A stretch of 64,000 bases of DNA. Origin: Costus lasius (taxonomy: Eukaryota > Streptophyta > Magnoliopsida > Zingiberales > Costaceae). The stretch lies in contig CM050447.1 in the NCBI GenBank assembly GCA_027563935.2, positions 12,430,501 to 12,494,500 on the forward strand, written 5' to 3'. The translations under genes were made by a program, and so were the position numbers. Shown piece by piece: positions 40,753-53,376 of the stretch. Position 1 is the first letter of the stretch. Each line of letters begins with the position of its first letter. The notes beneath the pieces were generated by a model, which searched no databases, was not told where the DNA came from, and saw nothing but the letters and a program-made list of their open reading frames with translations.

Positions 40753-42889
40753 ATGGCCGATTCCCAGATCTCCGCGACCGTGAAGCCGCTCTCCGCCTCC
40801 GCCGGCCCCCGGAAGACGCGCATGCACCGCCTCATCGAGGAGGATGGCATTGTGCTGATGCCGGGAATCTACGATGCGCTCTCCGCTGCGGTTCTGCAGA
40901 GCTTGGGATACAAAGCCGGATTCATCTCCGGCTACGCCGTCTCCGCGTCCCGCCTCGGGATGCCCGATATTGGCCTTCTCACGTACATTCCCTTCTGCCC
41001 CTTTCTTTCCTCTTCTAGATCTCCTCCCCCAACTGATTTTTTTGCTTTTCTTTTTGTTGGAATTAGTCCTCCGGAGATGGCAGATGCAGCTCGAGCAATC
41101 TGCGCCGCGGCTCCTAATGTTGCATTTATCGTTGATGCTGGTAATGATATCCTTCCCTGAGTTGTTAATTTGATTTTTTTTCAACAATATTTATATATGT
41201 TTATGCCAATTCTTGGTCTGTTTTTGTATTATTGGAGTCGGATGAAGGTTGATGATTAGAGCGCAAGTAGAAAGATCGATTGAGTTGCAGTTGCTTTCAA
41301 GTCCCAAGTTATTAACTCTAGGAATTTGAATGAAGAAATTGTGATGGTGCTTCCCCTGATTTCCGTTTCCAATGAATTTACTAGGTCAATAGACTACAAA
41401 TACGCTTAGGGCTATAATCAAAGATTGCTTTACCAAGTGCCTAAAAGTGACAACAATGATTACAAGGACGAAAATTAATATGCATTTCTATCCATTCTTA
41501 ACAATGTTAGATACACCAATGGTCAAAGTTTGAACTTTTTATTCAAATTTTGGATTAGTCAAATGGCCGCAAGAAAATTTTTAGTCAGTGTTTGTGGTTT
41601 TCGATCAAGTTTGATGCTTTGTTTTGGATACATGGACAATTTTGTAAGTCAACCAAACTAGAATCGAGTACCATTGGAGAAATCAAGAGGGAAAGCAATT
41701 ATTAGGTTCCCTTAGTATCTTGAGAATTATAGAATGAACAGTATCATTGTGCTTGCTTATCATTTTCAATAATAACGTGTACACCAAATTCTATCCCTCT
41801 TGGGGAGTGCACTGGTTACAATAAAAGTTTGTTGGATATTTCCAGACACCGGAGGAGGCAACGCTCTCAATGTCCAAAGGACTGTAAGAGATATCATCCG
41901 AACCGGTGCTGCTGGGTTGTTCCTCGAGGTATAATCATTGCTGATAAATATTTTCTACCTTCATGCTAAGCGTTGTATCTCTGGTTGTTCTTTAGTAGCT
42001 AATCGTTCCTCTTTCACATTGATTCCAGGATCAAGTGTGGCCAAAGAAGTGCGGTAAGAGAATCATAATAATTGTTTGAATTAGCTTTCAGATTTATTCA
42101 ACTTCGGTTTTTTTTTCTTATTGTACCTTTCTGACAAATTTTTTTCCTTTTCTCTCTACGGCAAAAGGCCACATGCAAGGAAAACAGGTAATCGGACATA
42201 ACTGATTTTTTTGGTATGCGTCTATGCTGAAAACAGGCATTAAACATTGGTCTTTTCCGCTTATCGCAGGTGATACCAGCTGAGGAACATGCTGCAAAAA
42301 TAGCAGCTGCAAGAGAAGCCATTGGTGACTCTGACTTCTTCCTTATTGCCCGTACTGATGCTCGTGCTACCGCAGGTGGTCTAGCTGACGCCATTGCACG
42401 GGCTAACCTCTACATGGAGGTGCAGCATCCCCTTCTGCTTGTTGATTCGAGTTGTGCTTTGTTCATCATTGTTCATATCTGCAAAGCTCCTCCTACTAAT
42501 GATTTTAATACCGGATCTTTGACAATTTGCAGGCAGGAGCAGATGCCTGCTTCGTTGAGGCACCGAGGAGTGATGATGAGATGAGAGAAGTTTGCAAGAA
42601 AACCAACGGCTTCAGAGCTGCCAACATGCTTGAAGGCGGATACACCCCCTTGCACACTCCTCAGGAGCTCAAGGAATTGGGTTTCCATCTCATTGTGCAT
42701 TCCACCACCGCCGTCTACGCATCGGCTCGTGCATTAATCGATGTCCTCAAAGCACTGAGGGACGAAGGAAGCAGCAGAGATCAGCTCCACAAGCTCACCA
42801 CATTCGAGGAGTTCAACAGTCTGATTGGATTAAAAACTCTGAATGAAATTGGAGCTAAATATGAGAAGTTCAGGGTGCCCTCCAACTGA
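40753..42889 (+). CDS. Isocitrate lyase/PEP mutase superfamily protein (7 exons)
   Basis: Exons: 40753-40982, 41067-41140, 41846-41928, 42029-42053, 42168-42187, 42270-42419, 42533-42889. They join in frame to 312 residues. Landmarks in order: TRMHRLIEEDGIVLMPGIYD, GFISGYAVSASRLG, FIVDADTGGGNALNVQRTV (metal-binding Asp region), FLEDQVWPKKCGHMQGKQ (KKCGH signature with catalytic Cys), IARTDARAT, AGADACFVEAPR, NMLEGG. This is the plant cytosolic/plastidial branch annotated as carboxyvinyl-carboxyphosphonate phosphorylmutase and related to carnation petal death protein. That protein cleaves oxaloacetate or 2-alkylmalates, so a C-C lyase on a 2-oxoacid derivative is more likely than phosphonate chemistry. 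No transit peptide is obvious. Exons 4 and 5 are only 25 and 20 nt. Confidence 0.94.
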
Positions 42890-44356
42890 AATCTCAAGGA
42901 ATCTGTCGGTGATGGCATCTTGGAGAGTCGTAATTAAGTAGATTGCATGTGCACTAGTTTAGTATCTAGATTTAAGCTACTGCTGTGAGGATTTGCTTTC
43001 TCTTGTTATTTAGGGGGGTGGGTTATGTTTGCATGCATCTGCCCTGCTGTGGGCTTGATCGCTGTTCTACAATTCTTTCTTATGAATAAGATTAAGATAA
43101 ATCATAATTATTATATTCTATTTTTCCTGCAAAAAACTGTCTTTCGACTACTCCATTCCTTCCTTTTTGCTTAATTTGCCATGGCAGTGTCCTTAATTGT
43201 GAGGCAAGCACCAGATGTTTCTGAGGAACTGATCTCCACACTAAAAAAGAGTCGTCGCATCACACATCATGCCTGCCCTTAAACTAGATCTACAACTTAT
43301 GATGATTGTTCTTGACTTCTTGCACCTGCTTATTCATGAATAATCTAAATAATTATTTATGGTCAGAATCGAGATGGCATTACCAGACACCACTAAACTA
43401 TACTGTTCAAGACCATAATGCTGCCTTCTCCATAGCATTTACAGAATCTTGCTGAAATTAAAGCTGCCCAAAGTCAGCTTTTTATAAGACAAGTTTATCC
43501 CTACATGCCTAGGATGTAATGCAGCTGTTCGCCTATTCGTTGGCTAGCCAGCAGTTCATAGATAATGTTTTTTAGTGCCTGTAAAAAGAACTGCTATTTG
43601 ACATGGATTAAAAAAATAATTTACTACTAAAAACGAGGCAAAAGAGTTGCCCAATATTCTCTTCTTCTTGTTGCCGAGCTTCGATGCTCGGCATCCATCC
43701 AAGTTATTTACAAATTTTAGCTAATTTTAAATTTTAAAATTAACTCTTTACCTTTTTTTTAAAATAAAACAATTTTTTATTACTTAACTAACAAACATAG
43801 TAGTGTTTTGCAATAAATTATTCTTAATTTGGATTTTAGTGATTAACTTATCATATTTGGCCCACTTTTCACGTGTTGATTTTATTAATGTTGGAATTCG
43901 TGGTCAACGAGAATGTAAATAACAAAACAAATATATATGTGTCATGAAATTTAGTGTTTTTGATCATTTTTAAATCTATTTTTTTAAAAAAAATTATAAT
44001 GATTTAAAGAATCGATCTCATATAGATAAGTAACTTAAACATATGCAATATTTTAATAATCACCACTCAATTATCGCACATGCCTACGCACGTGAGCTAC
44101 GCGTGAGCAGCAAAATGCCCGCATCAAATGGCTAAGGTGGAGCCCAACGGTCAATCTAACCTCACCCAATCAATTGAGTGTGGGTCCAAAAGGGAAAGAT
44201 TATGCCCAATAGCCACGCGGCAATCTCACCCTATCCGCACTCCCGCCACAACCCACAATCCCCTCAAATCTCCCCGCCGCAAGCTCGACACAAGCTTGAC
44301 CGCCCCGCCTTACTAATTGACTCCCCTTGGCCTCGCATTTTCTTGATCAAGAAGAC
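42890..44356. other. Intergenic, 3' UTR and psaN promoter
   Basis: The 3' UTR of the mutase-family gene is followed by AT-rich sequence. Upstream of psaN there is CCAAT-like sequence (GCCCAATAGCC at about 44203) but no convincing TATA box, as reported for many nuclear photosystem genes. Confidence 0.5.
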
Positions 44357-46708
44357 ATGGCGGCCGTCCACTCGAGCGTGCTCGCTTGCAGCTACGCCAT
44401 CGCCGGCGCATCCGACTCCACTTCGAGGCTTCCCTACGCGCCGCCGTCCCTCGCGGCTGCCTCCTCTTCCTGTTCGCCGAGATCGGCAGCCGTCCGAGCT
44501 CAGTGTGCGCGAGGGAGCGAGGCTGAGGAGGTGGCGCAGAGGGAAGGGAGGAGAGCCGCGCTTTTCGGCCTCGCTGCTGCCCTCCTCACCACTACGGCGG
44601 CCACCTCATCGGCGCGCGCCGGTATCATCGATGAATACCTTGAGAAGAGCAAAGCCAATAAGGTTCTTATTTGATGCCCCCACATTTACCGTCGAATCTC
44701 TGTTCCATTAGCGCATTGTAGAAAAAGAAGACATTCGATGTTGTATACTTTAGTTTCTTCGACAATTTCAGTACTCCATTCTGCTTTTTTTTCCCCTGAA
44801 GGTACATAATCGTCAAGATACTAATTTCGTTGAATTAGTTTGAAATGGTCAAGGGCAACTAGTAGGGTAATGATATGTCTTCCCGCATTCAAGAAATTTT
44901 TAGTAGAAATTCAAGAAGAAGAGGCCCTTTTAGCCAGTTTTGGCAGCATAATGAGAAAGTGACATTTAGAATGTTCAATATTGGTTAGATTTTTTATTTT
45001 GGGCAATTCTTTAGTCAAGAAGTGAAACAAAAAACTTGTCGCTATTTAGTTTGCTTTTGTTAGGCAAAAGGTACTCGCTATAGACGGCAATTTATCCCTA
45101 ACTTGTCATTTTTTTTCTAGTATTAGTGGATCAGAAACGCCTTTTTGTCATACAATTCATGGCTTACTGCATTCCAAGCACACATATTATCTCATGCACT
45201 TAGTTCATTGCGTTCCAGATGAATGAGAACTATTTTTCCTAAAATAGCTGCTGCATGTTGAATTTTTCATTATCTAGAAGTATTTTTAATAGCATCAAAG
45301 TTCTATTCTTACAATTACTCCAAAAATGACATCAAGTAGACTCTTCTCTAATACAACTTTCTTAAAGAAAAAAATATAGAGGAAAAAAAATTCAACAATG
45401 AAAAACAAAAGAAGAAACAAAGATCTACATGGTTTATTGTAATTGTCTGCAGACAATCAAATTATTCTCTGTGAAAGTAAAACAAAACAGAACTACAAAA
45501 AGCAATATTATCACCGAGTCTTGAGATCAATTCATTTCTACAGTCATTTCACAGTTTTTTCACAGTTTTTTGAAAAGAGATCCACCCTACATTGTCTACT
45601 TTGCAGTACTTGACTATTCAATTAGCATTGACTTAAAAATAAAGTGTTTTAAGTAAATCATGCACTCAGATTGTATAGATAAATTCACCTACAAGGCATT
45701 TAGTTGGGGGAGAAATCTTTCTAAATAAGAATTACAAAAGTTGAGCTTAACCTTTGGCAAGTGCAATATGTAGCAGGCCCGTTTATCTGTTTGAATTTCT
45801 CAAAACTTATCTAGATTATGCTTCATGCAATATTAGCATTACTTAATATGGAGTGTCTTAAGTTGAAGCTTTTCCTTGATGCCGCTAATTAATGAAGGTT
45901 TCTGCAGGAACTCAATGACAAAAAGAGGTTGGCCACTAGTGGTGCTAACTTTGCCCGTGCATACACAGTAGAGTTTGGAACATGCAAGTTCCCTGAGAAC
46001 TTCACTGGTTGTCAAGACCTGGCCAAGCAGAAGGTAACTGATGAACACCACTTGCAGTTTTCTCAATTCTCCTCAGCTTCATATATTGGCTTAACATTGT
46101 GTTTTTTTTACATTTATTTATTAATAGCAAAAGGGACCTCATTGATCAAGAGGCCATAATACATGAGAGCTCGTTTGGCTATTCAGATAGCCAACAGTTA
46201 CTAGCAGTGGTATTCCACGCCAGCCAATTTGCAGCTTGGTTGGACCTTCTAGGAGTATGAGATATAGTGAATTGAGTTAGCATATTTTGCTGACTTACTA
46301 GGCTTAACATTGTCTTTAAGTTGGCACATTTTGCTAGTGAATTGAGTTAGGCATGTCTACACAAAAACATTTCCGCAAAGTTCATTATAATAGAACTTTG
46401 TTGCAATATCTAACTCCAACAACCTAATTGTACACGGGCATTACTTTAATTAAGACTACATAATTGCTCGAATATGAAAGTCATTCTGAATATTTGATTT
46501 TTTTTAACATTGCATCTCTCTTTTTTTTCTTTTTGCTAAAAGGAAGTTATGCATCAATAAAAGCTTGTTTTTATCTATTATGTTTACAATGACCCTCTAA
46601 TTGCACTTTGAAATGCAGAAAATTCCTTTCATCAGTGATGATCTGGAGATCGAGTGCGAAGGCAAGGAGAAGTACAAGTGTGGATCCAATGTCTTCTGGA
46701 AATGGTGA
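44357..46708 (+). CDS. PSAN: Photosystem I subunit N, PsaN precursor (3 exons)
   Basis: Exons 44357-44662, 45908-46033 and 46619-46708 join in phase 0 to 173 residues. The N-terminus is a Ser/Ala-rich chloroplast transit peptide. A thylakoid-lumen signal follows, with an Arg pair before a hydrophobic core (GRRAALFGLAAALL) and an Ala-x-Ala-like cleavage site (SARA|GIID). The mature part is highly conserved: YLEKSKANKELNDKKRLATS, YTVEFG, CKFPENFTGCQDLAKQK, and KYKCGSNVFWKW at the C-terminus, with its conserved Cys. PsaN is a lumenal PSI subunit on the plastocyanin-docking side. I chose the Met at 44357 because it begins the transit peptide (MAAVHSS). An upstream in-frame alternative start at 44327 is not needed. 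No defects seen. Confidence 0.97.
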
Positions 46709-49700
46709 AATTAGAAAAGCATGTAATCTCCAATCTGTTTAATTAATTACTTCGTCAGCGGCATCATGGATGTTTATCTATTCTCAGCTCTTTTCCTGTC
46801 GTTGTGTACCACTCTGTTATGTTTATATTATGCTTCTTTCTGTAATACTTTGAGCAATCAAGTTTATAGTTGTGGTCGATGTATGGCAGAAAAGCATCAG
46901 ATGGTCTCTAGGTCATAAAATTTTCACAATAGTAAAGATGTAATATGTTTCATCTTATGTATAGGACCTAATCCAATATCTAAGAAGAAACATTTTGAGA
47001 AACCAGCACATGAGAATAACGATTTAGAATATTAGTGTGCAAATGTTAAAAGAAATATGTACATGTAGACAAAAATAGTTATATCAACATAAAAATTGAT
47101 AAAATGATTAACTTACATAAAAAGGCTCAATGGAGTCCATTTGTTAAAAAATGCATTGATGTGTGATATATGGTTAACAAATTAAACATATAACCACTCA
47201 CGTTAGTACCATCTTCGTTCCTATATAGTTGATTGAAGATAATCTCCATGTTGTTCAAATATCTTAGAACAATTGCTAAGCAACAAACCTTTAATAGTAG
47301 ATCTCTTGCCCGATTATACATATCTGACTTAAATTGCACCATTTGCATTTTGATATACAAAACTAATCTTAAGTCATTTAAATTAATTTAATCAGTATAT
47401 TAATAATGTGAACTTTTAATAGAATATATTGATATGTAAAATATGTTGCCATCTTATTTTGTTTCAACTTATGAAAAGAATAGTTTCTCAAACTATTGTA
47501 GCCTAAGCCATATACTCTTCACAAATGGTTCCTCAAACTCAATTATTTGTTAAGAAAATGATTCATTACTTCTAGTCCATTTTTTTCCCTCTATCAATAC
47601 TTATCATACTCATGATCCAAACTCAACATTTAATGATATACAATTTCGTTTAAAATGTGAAGTGGGGCTTTAGATGTTGCTTTTGTTCTATTAAAATGTT
47701 CAACGCCTTTACAAAAAATGATAATTAATAGATGACTAATCATATTCTCAACTACTAGTCAACCCTCACAAATGTGTTGACTCCTTATAGCATTGACATA
47801 TATAATCTTTTGTAATTTAATAAATTAGTATATGTTATAAAAGTCATTTATACTCCGTGATAGTATAGAAGGTAAAACAAATGTCCACTTTGTTACTGCA
47901 CCATACATGAAGCTCCATCTTATAAAAGTTTAATTCACCAATAATATGCCCAACACTTGCATATTATAAGGAATCAAAATAACAAGCCAATTGTAACAAG
48001 TATTAATCTATTTGAATCTTGATCCATTTCTTTTTCGCTTTTGTACATCATCTAGCTAGTGACATGCATCTTATTCAACTGTAGCAACCAACTTTTTACA
48101 TATTCTAATTTCAAAGTGGTTCAAGAGTTCACATAGTGAATGCAATAAATTATAGTGTTGAATTTTCGCCCAGAAAGATTGTAAAAGAGTACTAGTGACG
48201 ACATTGCATGCATGATTGCATTGACAATATGTGGATAAGTGAACTTTTTTGACTTGGCCAATTTGGAAAGGCAACCCTTTCTTTAAGAAATAATGGTTTC
48301 CATGTGGTCAGAGCTGCTGGGATATCGTGAAGCAAATGGATATTATGTGTCTCTAATATTTATTGCATACATGCCCTTTCTATTCTCCGTGTTTTTCTTT
48401 TGGGTTTCTGTTGATTGTATGAATTCAGCCATTGATAGGTAACTTCACTTAGAATAGAGGGCAAGAAATTTGTATGTTTGGATGAATATTTTCCTGATTG
48501 TGTGATTACAATGTGAATTGAGCCATCAGATTATCTTCTGCGGTTGGTTTGACAGTATGCTAAGCGATTGTAGTAATATGATTGGCCAATTATTTCTTGA
48601 GTGATCTAAGCCATTATATTTGGTCTCAGATGATCAACTCGACGGGGTGGTTAAATATGAATATCTAGGCCTTGGATCTCTCTGTTTTTGATAATCGTAT
48701 CTGTTTGTTCATTTGTCTAATTGGATTACTTGTAGGTGATTTGAGATACTTTTTGTGTTTTATCTGTTGATTATTGGATCGACCATCTGCTTTGCTTGAT
48801 CACACTCGAGTGACCCGAGAGATTTACTTGTGCCTTGGTAATCAATTGCCCGATTGACCATCTATCCAATCGTAATCAATTGCCCAAGTGATTTGATTCT
48901 TCTCCATTCCTATCTTGAGTGCTGGACTCAACTTAGCATTGAGCAATTAGCTAGCCGATCAATTGGATCTTGCTTGAGTGGTTTGAACCCTTAGCTTGCA
49001 TCCTGGGTGATTGGATTGGTTGAGTCTTGATTGTCTAAACTCTTGGTTCTTATTGGATGATTTGAACCTTGATTCTCTAACCCAAGTGATTGGGACACTA
49101 ATTTGATTTTTTAGAGCAATCCATGTCCTTGATTGGTTTTCTAAATGATCTGATCAACTAAGTAGCGAGTGATTGGGTGAACAAACCACGCAAAGTGATC
49201 TATGCCATTTGTTTTTTATCTTTATGATTAGACTCTTGATTTGTCTTGTGTGTGATGATCTCAATGGTCATTATCCTAAATGGATTCATTTGGATTCTCT
49301 TTTTATGGAGGGCATGGTTTACAAATTGCGATCTTGTTGCCTTCTTGATTCTTGACTATGATGCTATTTCTTTGATATATCATATAGCGAAAAATAAAAT
49401 AATTGTTGACATGTATTTTTGGTGAGCACACCATCGTTATTATTCTTTCATTGCAGACAAGCTAGTTATATTATATTATGCACTATTGTCTTATCATATA
49501 GATTATAGATGATCTTTTTATGATTATATCACATCACTACTGGGGCAGATGGAGTCCATTATGGTGGCAAATAGATTTGTTGTACATTATGGCAAGTGTG
49601 TCACCACCTGAATTGGTGAGTATGCTCCACATGCCACTATATATGTCAGGATTGGGATATGTTCACTCCATATTGTATTATTTCACTTTGACACTAATCA

Positions 49701-50340
49701 CTCATCCATAATTATTTGTCGGACCATTATGCACTATTTTCACTTGGTGATTGTATTCTTTACAGCATAGACTGCATACACATTTCTTTGACTGTTTCTG
49801 GCTATCCAAAAATATCTCATATCTGATCATCTATTGTTGTTGACTGTTGCAATATGGTTTACTGATTACTTGCACAGGGCCCCTAGAATATTGGAGGTCA
49901 ACTTTCACTTGGTCCAGTGATTCGTGATCAGATAATGAGATATTTTTGCCGCCATTTACAGTGATGAGCGTTGACTGTAGACTAGTGCATGCATGGATGA
50001 GTCGTTTCAAGATTGCAAAACGCTGGAAATAATTTTTTTGGGTTCTTAATTGCTTGTGTCGTTCTAGATTTCACTTTACTAGCAGAAGAATCTGCTAACA
50101 TTTTTGGCATGAGAAAAGTAGAAAGAAACTCTTAAGCGGGTACTTGCTTAGCCTTAGATTTAGCCTTAGGATTCCTGTGCGCACGAATTTCACAAATCCC
50201 AAGGCAGTTTTTAGGTTTTTAATGGTTAGATCGGGTATCCGTGATTTTTATTCAGAAAAGTAGGCAAAAAGTACGGGAAAAAATTCTTAAGCAGGACCTG
50301 CTTAATTGAGTTAAGTGGTGTCTCGGGATAAGATGGAATC
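46709..50340. other. Long intergenic region with degenerate TGATTG repeats
   Basis: AT-rich with no recognised gene. Between about 48480 and 49160, words such as GTGATTGG, TTGATTG, CAATTGCCC and GAGTGATTTGA recur irregularly, suggesting an ancient decayed tandem repeat. Frames at 45929-49711 outside psaN show no domains. Confidence 0.5.
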
Positions 50341-50345
50341 CCTTA

Positions 50346-51852
50346 TGTCACGCCCCGGTTGAATCGGTCTAAAAACAGTGCTTATCTGTTATCTCAGAGC
50401 CATCCGGCGGAACACCGGAACACAACTGAGCTAGGGTTTCTGGACCGAATCTTGTCCCCAAATTCGAAACCCTAGTTCCCCGCTCAACTTTTACCCCCAA
50501 ATTACAATTCGCACGGAAAGGATTGGAAAACCCTAACCCTAATTCGAGAAATCTGGAAGGAACCGATTAAAACCAAAACCCTAAATAAATATACCTCACT
50601 GGTCAAAATCAATTTTGACCAAACAGTACCGTCCTTCCGAATTTGAAATCGCCGGATGCTGACATCGACACGACGTCAGCCACCAAATTTTCTCTGCCGC
50701 GCGTAATCCTTCCGCGGATGACATCACGCTGACGTCACCGACTGAACGCGTCCTCGTCTCAAATTTGTGATTTTGACCAGGTCAAAATCACCGATGCCGA
50801 AATCAAATTGCCTCCGTCACGCGTGGCTTTGCTGACGTCGGCGTCTCGAATCGAACGCCTCGAAGCGTTCGCTCGTCGTCTTCACCACGCGAACGCACGC
50901 CTGCGTTCGCTCGCGGCTCGCCGGAGGAAGGAAGACCGCGCCGGAAAGGAAAGCCGCCGCCTTTCTTCCTCTCGTCGACGTCTGGAGATTGCCCGCCGGA
51001 AGTCACTTGTCGCCGACCCGAAACAGAGAACGCCGGAACAAGGGAAACTCACTCGGAACAGAGGAGTCTCGTTCGGACGCCGGAGGGAGTCGCCTGAGCC
51101 GGAACAGATCTCAACTTGAAGGGAAAATCTTCACTCTTTATTACTGTCAACAAGAGCTACAAAAACCCTTCTCCTCCCCGATCTCTCTCCCTCTCGCCGT
51201 CACACGTCGGCGCTCCTCTCGTTGCTCTCCTTCACGTCGACGGCGATCTCACCGCCGTTTACACACTCACCGCTCGTTCTTCTGGAAGACGCTCGCCAAA
51301 GGTGGATCCCCGATCGCCGCTTCGCCTCCTGCTTTTAACACTCCAAGCCGCCTGAAGATCCTCTTCACCCGAGTCGTTCGCGTCCGAGAAGTTCGGCTGA
51401 AGCTTCGCCGACGCTGTCGTCCGCGTCATCCGGGTGCCGAAATCCTTTTATCCCGTGCGTCCAAGTTTTGCTCGCGCCGTCTCAGCTTCGCGAGCGAACC
51501 TCGCATCAGTGCCCACTTCGTTCGGCGAGGGCGACGCTCGTCCGCGTCCTTCGCGTGGAGCTCGCCTTCGAGCGTCGTTCCGAACTTCCTCCCGCTGACC
51601 ATGTTCCAGCCGTCTCCGCCTTGCTTCATATGCGAAGACTCCGCGTCCGTCGCGTTCGGCGGAGAGGGCGAAGACGCGGAACGCTTGCGTCGACCGAAGC
51701 TCGCGGCGAGGATCTCGCTTCCGCGTCCGTTTGAGCCGCTCGACCGAAGTTCTCGCGTCGTGCTTGCTGCAGCTGCTCGGTTCCTCCATCTTGCTGGGTG
51801 GGCTTGGGCCTGGGCCACCCCCTGGGCTGAACCGGGAAGCCCAGGCCTAACA
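50346..51852 (-). mobile_element. Solo LTR of a TGTCACGCCCCGG-type LTR retrotransposon
   Basis: The segment begins TGTCACGCCCCGGTTGAATC and ends GGCCTAACA (TG...CA). It is flanked by a perfect 5-bp duplication CCTTA (50341-50345 and 51853-51857). It aligns at both ends with the LTRs at 55259 and 57765 (CTTATCTGTTATCTCAGAGC vs CTTATCCGCTGTCTCAGGGC, then CGGCGGAACACCGGAAC in both). It is 1507 bp, longer than those 1124-bp LTRs, and diverged from them. No internal region or second LTR lies next to it. Long frames inside (for example 50989-51933) are chance frames in GC-rich LTR. Strand is assigned by analogy with the related element. Confidence 0.92.
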
Positions 51853-51857
51853 CCTTA

Positions 51858-52164
51858 TATCCAAGTCTACGGTAAAATTTGTTACTGTAGCATTCAAAAA
51901 TTCTATCTTACTTGGGGTTCCACCTTATTATGAGAACGTGCCCGCTTAAAAGTTGTATCCAGAATTACGAGCATTAGAATGGAAGATAGTGTTTTTTTTA
52001 CTATTGATGATGATCCACGTGAACGTATACATGGAGATTTATGTTGAAGATCTTGTTGTTTTGGAGGTTGAGATGAATCCAAATGCTTGTTGGATACTTG
52101 GATTCATGAGTGATGCAGATGAACAGTTGGCGGCGCTGCGCCAAATCAGAGCAATTGAAATTTG
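51858..52164. other. Short intergenic gap
   Basis: About 300 bases between the solo LTR and the U-box gene stop, presumably including that gene's 3' UTR. No feature seen. Confidence 0.5.
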
Positions 52165-53376
52165 TTAAATGACAGACCTGGCAAAGCTTTCATTAATTAT
52201 GGACTCTGGCTTGCCGCTCCACGACGCTCTCAGCATCCTAAGCAGAGCCCTGCCCTTGCTCTTCGCCGCGGCGCCGCACTGGCTCTGCAGCAGCAGCAGC
52301 ACCTGCCTCACCGCCCCCGCCTCCACCGCCGCCGCTCGTGCCCGTTCCGAATCTCCGCACACGCCGAGCAGCACCCCCAGCGCGTGCTCGCTCCCTTCGG
52401 TCTCCCCGGAAACCCTAAATATCATGCCCACCATCACCTCGATCGCGCCGGGGTTCACCGCCTCCTTCCCGGCCTCGACCCCCACCAGAAGCTCCAGCGT
52501 CGCCAACGCCTGCGAGACATGTCGTCGTGCGCAATGAGAGACATAAAACAGGAGCCCATCGACGGCACCTTCTCGAATCGCGCCGCCCCGGTTGGATTCC
52601 GTCGCGCACATTCCCGCCATCGCCCGCACTGCCGCTTCCGATTTGGTGTGCAGCAGAGATACCAACACTCGCAGGACTCGTCGCGATCGCCCTAGGACCA
52701 CGCACAGATCTTGGTTCGCTGAACATGAAGCAATCATTTCTAAGAGATGGCACAAACCCTTCTTAATCTTTGGAGTTCCCTGTTCCAATAGAATTATCAT
52801 CGCCGCCAATTTGGCGTCTTCCTTGAGCACGTTAAGCTGATCCAACGGAGCCGTAGCCGACAAACCCAGAACGGACTCGAGCAACGCTTCGGCAATCGCG
52901 GCGTCCACTGTGGCCGAGGCTTGGAATAGCAGATTCAGAAGCAGGGGGAAGAAACCTAACTGGATCAAGCGATCACGCCCGGTGTCGGACTCGAGGGAAA
53001 GGGTTCGTATCCTGCTGAGAGATTCGAGCTTCTCTGCGCGGCGGGTGCTCGACGATTGGAGCCTGTCTTTGAACGCCAGAAGGGCCAAGTCGGCGGATGG
53101 CTCGGCGATGATCCGCTGGCAATCGGCGCTGGGGCCGGCGAGGAGCCACCGGTCTATGAGGTGGCGGAGGTTGTGGTTGGGGATGAGCGTGGCGTCGGCG
53201 AGCGGCTGCATTGTGACCGGGCAGGTGAGGTTACCGCACGCAAGCCACTTCTCGATGCTCGGCCGGTCGTAGGTCTGGCCGGTGATCAGAGTTACCGGGT
53301 CGGTGAAGAGATCCAAGCTTATTGGGCACCTGAACAAGTGAGGTATGCTCATTTTCTCCTCTGCAAGCACATGCAT
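52165..53376 (-). CDS. U-box E3 ubiquitin ligase with ARM repeats (PUB25/26-like), intronless
   Basis: A single frame of 403 residues. The U-box spans about residues 13-86: FRCPISLDLFTDPVTLITGQ, then TYDRPSIEKWL, CPVTMQPL, LIPNHNLRHLIDRW, the full plant U-box core for E2 binding. The remainder is Leu/Ala-rich helical repeats of ARM type (ESLSRIRTLSLESDTGRDRL, ALATLELLVGVEAGKEA), used for substrate binding. Size, lack of introns and domain order match the PUB25-29 group (about 400-420 residues), members of which act in cold or immune signalling; the exact orthologue is not decided. A second Met at residue 9 (MSIPHLFRCP) may be the real start. The coding sequence is GC-rich and complete. It sits between a solo LTR and a Gag-only retrotransposon of the same LTR family. 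Confidence 0.94.
   Translation of the reverse strand: MHVLAEEKMSIPHLFRCPISLDLFTDPVTLITGQTYDRPSIEKWLACGNLTCPVTMQPLADATLIPNHNLRHLIDRWLLAGPSADCQRIIAEPSADLALLAFKDRLQSSSTRRAEKLESLSRIRTLSLESDTGRDRLIQLGFFPLLLNLLFQASATVDAAIAEALLESVLGLSATAPLDQLNVLKEDAKLAAMIILLEQGTPKIKKGLCHLLEMIASCSANQDLCVVLGRSRRVLRVLVSLLHTKSEAAVRAMAGMCATESNRGGAIREGAVDGLLFYVSHCARRHVSQALATLELLVGVEAGKEAVNPGAIEVMVGMIFRVSGETEGSEHALGVLLGVCGDSERARAAAVEAGAVRQVLLLLQSQCGAAAKSKGRALLRMLRASWSGKPESIINESFARSVI

Noticed and set aside
50527..50545. AACCCTAACCCTAA telomere-like sequence
   Set aside because: Only two units, located inside an LTR and also present in degenerate form in the related LTRs; not an interstitial telomere.
50989..51933. 314-codon open frame on the plus strand
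   Set aside because: It starts and mostly runs inside the solo LTR; the translation is Arg/Ser/Pro-rich low complexity with no domain.
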